Part shown: in pieces, positions 1 through 8,892 of the stretch
Position numbering within the stretch: the stretch's first letter is position 1
How the letters are laid out: every line of letters starts with the position of its first letter
DNA from: an uncultured Pelagibacteraceae bacterium
GTDB lineage: Bacteria; Pseudomonadota; Alphaproteobacteria; Pelagibacterales; Pelagibacteraceae
Direction: 5' to 3'
DNA length: 64,000 nucleotides
Assembly: GCA_902573065.1 (NCBI GenBank)
Contig: CACGHX010000003.1
Coordinates: 1 to 64,000, forward strand
The notes under the pieces: model-generated
The model's input: only the letters and a program-made list of their open reading frames with translations
Databases searched by the model: none
What the model was told of the DNA's origin: nothing
Program-made: the position numbers and the translations under genes

Positions 1-326
1 AGTACTCAACTGGTCCAGTATCTCTTGGTTACCAAAAAGGTGTTGTAAGTGACTACACTGGTGGAGCTGAAGAAACTCAGTACACGAACCAATACTACGG
101 TATTTCATACAAAGTTAGCGATGATCTATCTATTTCTTACAACGAAATGGAATCTAGAAAAAGAACTAACGGTACTGACATAGAACAAGATTTTGATTCA
201 ATATCAGTTTCTTATACTATGGGTGGAATGACAATAGGTATTGCTGATGCAGACGTTTCTAATGCTTCTTACACATCTGGAAGAGCGCAAGACGAAACTT
301 CTATTTCATTATCTATAGCGTTTTAA
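1..326 (+). CDS. Outer-membrane porin, C-terminal fragment (5' truncated by window edge)
   Basis: Open frame from nt 3 to TAA at 324-326: YSTGPVSLGYQKGVV...GMTIGIADADVSNASYTSGRAQDETSISLSIAF*. Alternating beta-strand pattern and terminal Phe typical of beta-barrel porins. Confidence 0.75.
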   Translation, partial: YSTGPVSLGYQKGVVSDYTGGAEETQYTNQYYGISYKVSDDLSISYNEMESRKRTNGTDIEQDFDSISVSYTMGGMTIGIADADVSNASYTSGRAQDETSISLSIAF

Positions 327-330
327 GTAG

Positions 331-912
331 TTAAAAATTATTTTTAAAAAAAGCCGGCAAATATTTGCCGGCTTTTTTTTTATCTTTCAACATTACGCAA
401 CCAGAAATATTTAGCATTCTTAATAATTTAAATCTTTTTTCGTTGATCCCTCCTAGGGCTAAAAATTTCTTTGAAAATTTTCTAGTTAATAGGTTAAATT
501 TTAAAGTACCAAGGTGACCTTTTTTATTTTTGTGAGACGTCTCAAAAATTCTTGATAGAACAATATAGTCACACCCTTGTTCTATTTTTTCTTTAATTTC
601 CTGAATGTTGTGAGCGCTACCTAAAAATTTGATATTTGGCTTTATCTTTTTTAAGTGCTTAAAAGGCTTTTTATTATATGCAGAAATGTAAAAATTACTA
701 GAATTTAAAAAAAATAAAGTTCTAATATTATTTGGTACAAAAAGGCTAATATTTCTTCTTGTACAATTGTTATTAAATTTCTTTAACTCTTCATCTTTGT
801 ATTTTTCTATATTTCTTAGGATTAAAATTGCACCTGTTTTTTTTACATAATCTAGGTTAAGTTCATGTAATTTTTCAGTTATAAAAAAAATACTAAATTT
901 ATTAATAATCAT
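331..912 (-). CDS. Thiamine phosphate synthase/TenI-like TIM-barrel protein (divergent)
   Basis: Motifs LGSAHNIQEIKEKIEQGCDYIVLSRIFET and FLALGGINEKRFKLL resemble ThiE/TenI; the N-terminal half is degenerate. Confidence 0.6.
   Translation of the reverse strand: MIINKFSIFFITEKLHELNLDYVKKTGAILILRNIEKYKDEELKKFNNNCTRRNISLFVPNNIRTLFFLNSSNFYISAYNKKPFKHLKKIKPNIKFLGSAHNIQEIKEKIEQGCDYIVLSRIFETSHKNKKGHLGTLKFNLLTRKFSKKFLALGGINEKRFKLLRMLNISGCVMLKDKKKAGKYLPAFFKNNF
345..380. terminator. Intrinsic terminator, perfect GC-rich palindrome AAGCCGGCAAATATTTGCCGGCTT followed by T-run
   Basis: GCCGGCAAATATTTGCCGGC at 353-372 flanked by A-run and T-run; immediately downstream of the porin stop. Confidence 0.9.
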
Positions 913-1564
913 GATTGATGAAACTATAAATAAGTTAAAAATAATACAAGAAAATTTAAAAAATTTAAGTAATACTAATGAACCCGATATAATCTGCGTT
1001 TCTAAAACTTTCCCCCTATCAAAGCTTGAGCCGTTAATAAAGTCTGGTCATTGCCACTTTGGGGAAAATAAAGTCCAAGAAGCTGAAAAAAAATGGTCCC
1101 AAATTTTGCAAACTAATAAAAATTTAAAGATTCATATGGTCGGTAAGTTACAATCAAATAAGGCAAAAAAAGCTATAAATATTTTTAGTTTTATCCACTC
1201 TTTAGACAATCCAAAGTTAGCAGATGTCTGTAGGAAAAGTGAGGAAGAATTAAACAAAAAAATATCTTATTTTATTCAGGTTAACATTGGAAATGAGTCT
1301 CAAAAATCTGGGGTACTAATGAAAGATGTGAAAAATTTTTTAAAATACTGCTCAGTAGAAAATAAATTAAATATAATAGGTTTAATGGTTCTTCCACCAA
1401 ATGACGCTAATACAGAAAAATATTTTGAGGATATTTCTAAATTAAATTCTGAACTTGGTCTTAAAGATTTAAGTATGGGTATGTCTGCAGATTATAAAAT
1501 TGCGGCAAAACATAAATCAACTTACCTGAGAATAGGTTCTGCTATCTTAGGGCAAAGAACTTAA
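911..1564 (+). CDS. yggS: YggS/PLPBP family pyridoxal-phosphate homeostasis protein
   Basis: ICVSKTFP, HFGENKVQEAEKKW, HMVGKLQSNKAKKA, GLMVLPP, LSMGMSADYKIAAKHKSTYLRIGSAILGQR. Confidence 0.92.
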   Translation: MIDETINKLKIIQENLKNLSNTNEPDIICVSKTFPLSKLEPLIKSGHCHFGENKVQEAEKKWSQILQTNKNLKIHMVGKLQSNKAKKAINIFSFIHSLDNPKLADVCRKSEEELNKKISYFIQVNIGNESQKSGVLMKDVKNFLKYCSVENKLNIIGLMVLPPNDANTEKYFEDISKLNSELGLKDLSMGMSADYKIAAKHKSTYLRIGSAILGQRT

Positions 1565-2052
1565 TAAATAAAAAGTTTTGTTTTTTTATTTATCAAGGGC
1601 AAAATTTTTAACAAATCCTTTTTTTTAATTGCTAAACACCCTTTAGTGGGACTAAAATTTTTTTCAGCTACATGTAAAAAAATTGCGCTTCCCATATTTT
1701 TTTGAACAGGATTTAAATTATAATTTATGACTAAGATTATGTCATAAATATTTTCTCTCAAATATAATTTCTCAGCAGAATTTTTAAACGGGAAATTAAT
1801 AAGGCTATTATAAAACTTAGATCTTGGATCATCACACCATCCAAAGCTTTTCTTAATTTTTATCTTTCTGATCCCAGTACGAAAATACTTGATTTTATCG
1901 GATCTATACAAAACAAATTTAAAACTAAAAATACCCCTTGGTGTTTTAAGATCCCCCTCAGTTTTTTTCTTTGTTAAACCCCTTTTACCTATCGAGCATT
2001 TTATCTTATAATCTTTAACATAAAGGAATTTATTTTTATAATATAAATGCAT
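1561..2052 (-). CDS. L,D-transpeptidase (YkuD domain) family protein
   Basis: LKTPRGIFSF and IFLHVAEKNFSPTKGCLAIKKKDL (HxxxxxxxxTxGCxAI catalytic motif). Confidence 0.85.
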   Translation of the reverse strand: MHLYYKNKFLYVKDYKIKCSIGKRGLTKKKTEGDLKTPRGIFSFKFVLYRSDKIKYFRTGIRKIKIKKSFGWCDDPRSKFYNSLINFPFKNSAEKLYLRENIYDIILVINYNLNPVQKNMGSAIFLHVAEKNFSPTKGCLAIKKKDLLKILPLINKKTKLFIY

Positions 2053-2679
2053 AAAGAAAATTACAATATTAACATAATATGTTTTTGCAATAAAAATATC
2101 TCAAATGCACTAGAAGAACTAAAATCTTTTTTTGGCTTTAATTTGCATTTGGATCATAAAAACTTAACTGATTTAAAACAAGAAAATATTAATGCAATAA
2201 TTTCTGATATTGAAAATAGTAAAAAATTATCCTCTTTACATTTTAATAAACCAAAAATTCTAATTCAAGAAAATGGAAAAACTTCACAATCAAAAGATAC
2301 TTACTCACTAATTATAAAACTACCATTCAATCTGATACAGTTTAATCAAGATATAATTAACGTTTGTAAAAAATTTGAATTTCATAATAATTCTTTAATA
2401 AGTATTAAAGATTATATTTTAGACAAAAATGAAAGAACCCTTAAAAAAAACAATATACATTTAAAAATTACTGAAAAAGAGATTGATTTTATTGAAAATC
2501 TCCATGTATCTTCAAAACCATTAAGTAGAGAATTTATATTAAAAAATATTTGGAATTATTCTGCTGATACTGACACGCATACAGTGGAAACTCATATTTA
2601 TAGACTTAGGCAAAAAATTAAAAATCAATTTAAAGACAATAGTTTTATCAAAAATTCCAAGAAAGGTTATTCACTATGA
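2047..2679 (+). CDS. OmpR/PhoB-type winged-helix regulator with degenerate receiver-like N-terminus
   Basis: C-terminal LTEKEIDFIENLHVSSKPLSREFILKNIWNYSADTDTHTVETHIYRLRQKIK...KKGYSL (Trans_reg_C); N-terminus lacks the usual acidic pair. Confidence 0.8.
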   Translation: MHKENYNINIICFCNKNISNALEELKSFFGFNLHLDHKNLTDLKQENINAIISDIENSKKLSSLHFNKPKILIQENGKTSQSKDTYSLIIKLPFNLIQFNQDIINVCKKFEFHNNSLISIKDYILDKNERTLKKNNIHLKITEKEIDFIENLHVSSKPLSREFILKNIWNYSADTDTHTVETHIYRLRQKIKNQFKDNSFIKNSKKGYSL

Positions 2680-2792
2680 GGAAAAGAAATATGTTTGCTA
2701 AAGATTTAATGACAAATAAGTACAGAAAAAGAGTTATTAAACCAAAAAAAGGAAAAGGTAGCTATAACAGAAAAAAAATTAAGAAAGTCTAG
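2676..2792 (+). CDS. arfA: ArfA-like alternative ribosome-rescue factor (38 aa)
   Basis: Translated by hand: MRKRNMFAKDLMTNKYRKRVIKPKKGKGSYNRKKIKKV*. Matches the ArfA core (E. coli [21 protein letters not shown]). ATGA overlap with the upstream regulator. Confidence 0.78.
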   Translation: MRKRNMFAKDLMTNKYRKRVIKPKKGKGSYNRKKIKKV

Positions 2793-3708
2793 CTCCAATT
2801 TTTTGAATAATCTTAGATGACATCTCAGTTCCCTTTTCTAAACATTCTTTGAGCGAAAAATTATTTATAAAACCATGTAAAAATCCAGCTGCAAAAAGAT
2901 CTCCTGCTCCAGTTAAATCAACAATTTCTAAATTTTTTTGGGCACCAAATTCAAAAACCTCGTCATTCTTAATGGCTATACTTCCTTTTTCGCCTCTTGT
3001 AATAACTATTAATTTTCCAAGATTTTTTGAAAAAGAGACTGCTTCCTCAAAACTATTTGTATCGACTAAAGACAAAATTTCCTGTTCATTTGCAAATGTT
3101 ATATCCAATGAATTTTTAACTAAATTTAAAAAATTTGATTTGTGTCTATCAACACAAAATTTATCCGAAAGAGACATAGCAGTTTTTTTTGAACTTTTAA
3201 TTGCTTTTTCAAAAGCTTTTTTTGGATGTCCTTCGTCCCAAAGATATCCCTCAAAAAAAGTGATTTCGCTTTTTTTAATTGCTTCAATATTAATATCATT
3301 TTCATTAATTTTTCCTGCAATTCCTAAAAAAGTACACATAGTTCTTTCTGAGTCAGGTGTGATTAAAATCAAACATGTTCCTGTCGGAGCATCCTCATCC
3401 TTTTTGGAATAAAAAAATTTTACTTTCTCTTTTTTTAGACCTTTTTCATATTCATTTCCAAATTTATCGTTATTTATTTTTCCAATAAAACCAACCTCAT
3501 TATTTAGTTGTGAAAGTCCAACTATAGAATTAGCAACAGATCCTCCAGAGATAGTTTCTTCGATTTTTAGTTCAGAAGTAAGAGCTTTAAATTCATTTTG
3601 ATTTACAAGTTTCATTGTACCTTTAGTTAGATCATTTTTTTTTAAGAAATTATCGTCTACTTTACAAATAACATCTATAATTGCATTACCAATTCCCAAA
3701 ATTTTCAT
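2779..3708 (-). CDS. PfkB-family carbohydrate/adenosine kinase
   Basis: ISGGSVANSIVGLSQL, VDLTGAGDLFAAGFLHGF. Confidence 0.9.
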   Translation of the reverse strand: MKILGIGNAIIDVICKVDDNFLKKNDLTKGTMKLVNQNEFKALTSELKIEETISGGSVANSIVGLSQLNNEVGFIGKINNDKFGNEYEKGLKKEKVKFFYSKKDEDAPTGTCLILITPDSERTMCTFLGIAGKINENDINIEAIKKSEITFFEGYLWDEGHPKKAFEKAIKSSKKTAMSLSDKFCVDRHKSNFLNLVKNSLDITFANEQEILSLVDTNSFEEAVSFSKNLGKLIVITRGEKGSIAIKNDEVFEFGAQKNLEIVDLTGAGDLFAAGFLHGFINNFSLKECLEKGTEMSSKIIQKIGARLS

Positions 3709-3709
3709 A

Positions 3710-4363
3710 TTATGCCTTTTTTGTTTTTATAGGTTTTTTTCTGTTAGGATAGCAAGTAGTACAGATTTTACAAGCAACACCATAGCATTCTCTAGCTTTG
3801 CAATATTCTCTTCCATAATAGATAATTTGAAGGTGAAGTTTACTCCAGGACTCTTTTGGAAATAATCTTTTTAGATCTTTTTCAGTTTGTATAACACTTT
3901 TACCATTAGTTAAACCCCATCTTTGAGCTAAGCGATGAATATGTGTATCGACTGGAAAAGCAGGTATTTTAAATTTTTGTGACATAATCACACTTGCTGT
4001 TTTATGACCAACACCATGCAAATCTTCCAGATCTTCAAAAGATTTTGGAACTTTACCTTTATGTTTTTCAATTAATTGTTTTGATAATAAATAAACACTT
4101 TTAGCTTTATTTCTAAAAAGTCCTATACTTTTTATAAGTCTCTCAATTTTTTTTCTTCCTAATTTTACAAAATGTTTAGGTTTGTAATATTTTTTATAGA
4201 TATTTTTTGTTACATTATTTACATTCAAATCTGTTGTCTGAGCAGATAATGCAACTGAAACTAAAAGAGTAAATGTGTTTTTATGTTTTAATGGTATCGG
4301 TGTTTTAGGATAAATTTTATTTAATATTTTTAGTACTATCTTTGCTCTATTTGTTTTATTCAT
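3710..4363 (-). CDS. nth: Endonuclease III
   Basis: LLVSVALSAQTTD, LHGVGHKTASVIM, VDTHIHRLAQRWGL, 4Fe-4S Cys cluster CKARECYGVACKICTTC. Confidence 0.96.
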   Translation of the reverse strand: MNKTNRAKIVLKILNKIYPKTPIPLKHKNTFTLLVSVALSAQTTDLNVNNVTKNIYKKYYKPKHFVKLGRKKIERLIKSIGLFRNKAKSVYLLSKQLIEKHKGKVPKSFEDLEDLHGVGHKTASVIMSQKFKIPAFPVDTHIHRLAQRWGLTNGKSVIQTEKDLKRLFPKESWSKLHLQIIYYGREYCKARECYGVACKICTTCYPNRKKPIKTKKA

Positions 4364-4373
4364 TGTTTTAAAT

Positions 4374-5150
4374 TTAATTAAAATTTAAAACATTTCTCAT
4401 TGAGTATAAACCTGGTTTTTTATTTATTAACCATTTTGCAGCTGTTAAAGCACCCTCTGAATAAAGAGTTCTATCAAAGGACTCGTGGTTTAAAGTAATA
4501 ATTTCTTTCCCACTTGAAAATTTTACTTCGTGTTTTCCAACAGCTTTTCCTTTCCTTATCGAATTAAAATTAATTTTTTTTCCAAAAGGGAAAGATTTTC
4601 TATTTAAATATTTTTTACCAATAATTTTATTAAATTCTTTATTTTTTCCAACAGCGATACCGTTTCCGAGCATTAAAGCAGTTCCAGATGGGTGGTCTTT
4701 TTTACGTTTATGGTGTATCTCAAAAACTTTACTGAGGAATTCATCATTTAAAGATTTGGATGCAATTTCAGTCAAATGAACCAGCAAATTAACACCTAGG
4801 CTCATATTCCCAGCTTTAAGAATTGGTATTTTTTTTGAGTATTTTTTTATTAATTTTTCCTGTTTTTTAGAAAAACCAGTTGTTCCAATAACTACTCTTT
4901 TTTTTAACTTTGTAGCAATTTTAAGCACTTCCATAGTGCACTTAGGAATTGTGAAGTCTATAATAACATTTGTATTTAAAAATGCATGTTTTGAGTTTAA
5001 CACAGGCCTTAGTCCAGATACCTTTTTATTGATTTTTTTATTCTCAGTAATAGAAACAATCTTAAAATTTTTTGTTTCTTTAGATGATTTAATAAGTTGT
5101 TGACCCATTCTACCAAGGCAACCAGTAATTGATAAATTAATTTTTTTCAT
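4374..5150 (-). CDS. dapB: 4-hydroxy-tetrahydrodipicolinate reductase
   Basis: ITGCLGRMGQQL, VIGTTGFSKKQ, FEIHHKRKKDHPSGTAL. Confidence 0.96.
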   Translation of the reverse strand: MKKINLSITGCLGRMGQQLIKSSKETKNFKIVSITENKKINKKVSGLRPVLNSKHAFLNTNVIIDFTIPKCTMEVLKIATKLKKRVVIGTTGFSKKQEKLIKKYSKKIPILKAGNMSLGVNLLVHLTEIASKSLNDEFLSKVFEIHHKRKKDHPSGTALMLGNGIAVGKNKEFNKIIGKKYLNRKSFPFGKKINFNSIRKGKAVGKHEVKFSSGKEIITLNHESFDRTLYSEGALTAAKWLINKKPGLYSMRNVLNFN

Positions 5151-6281
5151 TTATTGTTTCCAAAATTTCTTTGCTTTATCAAAAAAACTCTTAATTAAAG
5201 GATTGGATTTATTATCCTCTAAATTTTTAAACTCGCTTAGTAGTTCTTTTTGTCTTTTTGTTAAAGATGTAGGTACTTCAGTAACAACCCTAATATATAA
5301 GTCTCCGAATAAGTTTCTTTTAAGAACTGGCATACCTTTACCTCTAAGTCTTAACTGTTTTCCACTTTGAGTTCCAGAAGGAATTTTAATTTTAGTTTTA
5401 CCTCCATCTATAGAAGGAACTTCCACATTAGCGCCTAAAGCTGCATCAGCAATTGAAATTGGTAGCTCGTAGAACAAATGCTCCTCAGATCTTTTAAAAA
5501 TTTCATGTGGTTCAACAGATACAAATAAGTACAAATCCCCACTTGAGCCCCCTTTAGTACCTGCTTCTCCTTTTCCAGCAATTCTTATTCTAGTACCATC
5601 ATCAACACCTTTTGGTATTTTTACTGAAACAGACTCATTTGACTGAGTTTTACCTGCTCCACTACAGCTACTGCAAGGATTGCTTATTTGCTCTCCTTCA
5701 CCACTACATTCAGGACAAGTCTGTTGTATTGTAAAAAAACCTTGATTAGATCTCACTCTACCTTGACCACCGCAATAACTGCAAGCTGTAGGTTTAGAAC
5801 CTGGTTTTGCTCCACTACCAGCACAAGTTTTACACTTCTTATAGGTAGTATAATTAATTTTCTCTTCCTTACCTTTAAACGCATCATCCAAATCTATTGA
5901 AATGTCATATCTTAAATCATTTCCTCTATTACTTCTTCTCCCTTTTCTAGATTGACTCGATCCACCAAATCCAAAGTCGCCAAAAACATCTTCAAAAATA
6001 TCTGAAAAAGATGAGGAAAAATCAAAGTTACCAAAACCACTCTGTCCACCACCTCCTTGAAAAGCAGCGTGACCAAACTGATCGTAATTATTTTTTCTTT
6101 TGTCATCAGAAAGTACATGGTAAGCTTCACTACCTTCTTTAAACTTTTCTTCAGCTGCCTTGTCGCCTTTGTTTTTATCAGGGTGATATTTAAGAGCTAG
6201 TTTTCTATAAGCTTTTTTTATTTCATCTTTACTAGCTGATTTTGATACTCCTAAGACCTCATAATAATCTCTTTTTGCCAT
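5151..6281 (-). CDS. dnaJ: Chaperone protein DnaJ
   Basis: J domain with HPD, Gly/Phe-rich region, four CxxCxGxG zinc repeats. Confidence 0.98.
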   Translation of the reverse strand: MAKRDYYEVLGVSKSASKDEIKKAYRKLALKYHPDKNKGDKAAEEKFKEGSEAYHVLSDDKRKNNYDQFGHAAFQGGGGQSGFGNFDFSSSFSDIFEDVFGDFGFGGSSQSRKGRRSNRGNDLRYDISIDLDDAFKGKEEKINYTTYKKCKTCAGSGAKPGSKPTACSYCGGQGRVRSNQGFFTIQQTCPECSGEGEQISNPCSSCSGAGKTQSNESVSVKIPKGVDDGTRIRIAGKGEAGTKGGSSGDLYLFVSVEPHEIFKRSEEHLFYELPISIADAALGANVEVPSIDGGKTKIKIPSGTQSGKQLRLRGKGMPVLKRNLFGDLYIRVVTEVPTSLTKRQKELLSEFKNLEDNKSNPLIKSFFDKAKKFWKQ

Positions 6282-6308
6282 GAGAAACTTTTCTCCTGTA
6301 TATTAGTC

Positions 6309-8228
6309 TTAGGCTCTTTTTTCTTTATCTTCTTTTGAGTCTACAACTTCTGCATCAACTACGTTCTCTTTATCTTTTCCCTCTTTATTATCCTTATTAT
6401 TATCGTTTTTACCCGTAGGTTTTTGTTGATTTTTATAGACTGCCTCACCGAGCTTCATCGAGGCTTGTATTAAAGCTTGAGTTTTTTTCTTAATCTCTTC
6501 CGTATCGGTTCCTTTCAAAGCATTTCTTAGATCTGAAATTCCAGTTTCTATAGACTTTTTCTCAGTTTCTGAAATTTTTGAACCATGTTCTTTAAGATTT
6601 TTCTCAGTTGAATGAATTATCGTATCAGCCTGGTTTCTTGTATCAACAGAGTCTCTTTTTTTCTTATCAGTTTCTTTATTAGCCTCAGCATCCTTTACCA
6701 TATTTTTAATCTCTTCGTCTGATAAACCGCCAGAGGCTTGAATTTGAATTTTTTGCTCTTTTCCAGTACCTTTGTCTTTAGCTGATACGTTAACAATACC
6801 ATTTGCATCTATATCAAAAGTTACTTCTATTTGAGGTATTCCTCTTGGGGCCGGAGCTATACCGACCAGCTCAAAATTACCTAGAATTTTATTGTCAGCT
6901 GCCATTTCTCTTTCTCCTTGAAGAACTCTTATAGATACAGCGGGCTGATTATCTTCAGCAGTTGAAAAAACCTGGCTTTTTTTTGTTGGAATAGTCGTGT
7001 TTTTATCAATTAACTTTGTTGATACACCACCAAGTGTTTCGATACCCAAAGATAATGGAGTAACATCTAATAATAAAACATCTTTCACGTCACCTTGTAA
7101 TACACCAGCTTGTATAGCAGCTCCCATAGCCACTACTTCATCTGGATTAACGCTTTTATTTGGATCTTTGCCAAAAAAATTCTTAACTGTTTCAACTATT
7201 TTTGGCATTCTCGTCATACCACCAACTAATACTACTTCATCTATTTCAGCCGCAGAAAAACCAGAATCTTTCAAAGCAGTTTTGCAAGGTTCTAATGTTC
7301 TTTCTACTAAATTTTCAACTAATGCTTCTAGCTTAGCTCTGGTAAATTTTAAATTTATATGCTTTGGACCAGTTTTATCTGCAGTAATAAATGGGAGATT
7401 AATTTCAGTTTGTGTTGCAGATGATAGTTCTATTTTAGCTTTTTCGGCAGCTTCTTTTAGCCTTTGTAAAGCCAATTTATCACCTTTTAAATCAATTCCA
7501 TTATCTTTTTTAAATTCTGAAACTAAGTAATCTACAATGGTATCATCAAAATCTTCCCCGCCTAGAAATGTATCACCGTTAGTTGACTTAACTTCAAATA
7601 CTCCATCACCTATTTCTAAAATTGATACATCAAATGTACCTCCACCAAGATCATAAACAGCAATTTTTTTACCTCCTTTTTTATCGAGCCCGTAAGCTAG
7701 CGAGGCTGCAGTAGGCTCATTAATTATTCTTAAAACTTCTAAACCTGCAATTTTTCCTGCATCTTTAGTTGCTTGTCTTTGCGCGTCATTAAAATAAGCT
7801 GGTACAGTAATTACAGCTTTTGTAACTGGTTGTCCCAAATGCTTTTCAGCAGTTTCTTTCATTTTTTGCAAAATAAATGCTGAAATTTGTGACGGAGAGT
7901 ATTTTTTACCTTTAGCCTCGATCCATGCATCATTTTTATCAGATTTTACTATTTGAAAAGGAACTTTTTCTAAGTCTTTCTTTACAGATGGATCGTCAAA
8001 AGTTCTACCAATTAGTCTTTTAGAAGCAAAAATTGTATCTTTTGGATTCGTTACTGCTTGTCTTTTTGCGGGTTGACCAACTAATTTTTCATCTTTTTCA
8101 AGAAAGGCAACTACAGAAGGAGTTGTTCTCTGGCCTTCAGCATTTTCAATTACTTTAGGCTGTTTGCCTTCCATGATTGAAACGCATGAATTTGTTGTAC
8201 CTAAGTCTATACCTATTACTCTGCTCAT
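6309..8228 (-). CDS. dnaK: Chaperone protein DnaK (Hsp70)
   Basis: [49 protein letters not shown]. Confidence 0.99.
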   Translation of the reverse strand: MSRVIGIDLGTTNSCVSIMEGKQPKVIENAEGQRTTPSVVAFLEKDEKLVGQPAKRQAVTNPKDTIFASKRLIGRTFDDPSVKKDLEKVPFQIVKSDKNDAWIEAKGKKYSPSQISAFILQKMKETAEKHLGQPVTKAVITVPAYFNDAQRQATKDAGKIAGLEVLRIINEPTAASLAYGLDKKGGKKIAVYDLGGGTFDVSILEIGDGVFEVKSTNGDTFLGGEDFDDTIVDYLVSEFKKDNGIDLKGDKLALQRLKEAAEKAKIELSSATQTEINLPFITADKTGPKHINLKFTRAKLEALVENLVERTLEPCKTALKDSGFSAAEIDEVVLVGGMTRMPKIVETVKNFFGKDPNKSVNPDEVVAMGAAIQAGVLQGDVKDVLLLDVTPLSLGIETLGGVSTKLIDKNTTIPTKKSQVFSTAEDNQPAVSIRVLQGEREMAADNKILGNFELVGIAPAPRGIPQIEVTFDIDANGIVNVSAKDKGTGKEQKIQIQASGGLSDEEIKNMVKDAEANKETDKKKRDSVDTRNQADTIIHSTEKNLKEHGSKISETEKKSIETGISDLRNALKGTDTEEIKKKTQALIQASMKLGEAVYKNQQKPTGKNDNNKDNKEGKDKENVVDAEVVDSKEDKEKRA

Positions 8229-8276
8229 GATTAATGTTATATGGGTGTTTTTTTTTAGACTACAAGACGAAAATTG

Positions 8277-8852
8277 TTATTTTTTTTCGCTTTTTTCAGG
8301 TTTTTTAACCTCATTTTGAGCCTTTTTTTTAGAAACAGCCACCAAAGATGGTCTTAGTAATCTGTCTCCAAACATGTAACCAGGAAGCATTTCTTGAACA
8401 ATAGTTCCTGACTCAACTTTTTCGTCCTCCATTTCTGTCATTGCTTGATGAAAATTAGGATCAAATTTTTTATTTTTTGTATCGATTTTTTCAATTCTAT
8501 TCTTTTTAAATATTGAAATTAGATCTTTCTCAATTATTTCAATATTATTCAAAAATTTATCAATATCTTTATTAACTTTTAAAACAGGATCTTCTTTAAT
8601 CGAAATGTATGCTCTTTGTAAGTTATCGAGTATTACTAAGTTCTCTTTAGCAAAACTAAAACCACCAAAATCTATCGCATCTTTAATTTCTTTATCGAAT
8701 CTTTTTCTTTGATTCTCAAGTTCCGCTAGAGTTCTGAGCAACTTTTCCTCTACGTCTTTAAGCTTTTCTTCAGTACTCAATTCTTTTTCATCCTCTTTTT
8801 TTAAAGGATCTACTTTTTTTTTCTGGTTATCTTCATCATTTAAATTACTCAT
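8277..8852 (-). CDS. grpE: Nucleotide exchange factor GrpE
   Basis: LAELENQRKRFDKEI..., FDPNFHQAMTEMEDEKVESGTIVQEMLPGYMFGDRLLRPSLVAVSK. Confidence 0.97.
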   Translation of the reverse strand: MSNLNDEDNQKKKVDPLKKEDEKELSTEEKLKDVEEKLLRTLAELENQRKRFDKEIKDAIDFGGFSFAKENLVILDNLQRAYISIKEDPVLKVNKDIDKFLNNIEIIEKDLISIFKKNRIEKIDTKNKKFDPNFHQAMTEMEDEKVESGTIVQEMLPGYMFGDRLLRPSLVAVSKKKAQNEVKKPEKSEKK

Positions 8853-8892
8853 AAAAAGTATATAGTCATGAAATATCTTATTTCTAGAGTAT

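Noticed and set aside
2849-3412. 187-aa plus-strand ORF antisense to the PfkB-family kinase
   Set aside because: Shadow ORF on the complement of a clearly conserved CDS; Ser/Lys/Phe-rich low-complexity translation.
6997-7530. 177-aa plus-strand ORF antisense to dnaK
   Set aside because: Lies wholly within the dnaK CDS; antisense of a conserved gene with biased codons; no recognisable domain.
8229-8892. CIRCE element upstream of dnaK or grpE
   Set aside because: No TTAGCACTC-N9-GAGTGCTAA-like sequence in either short leader.
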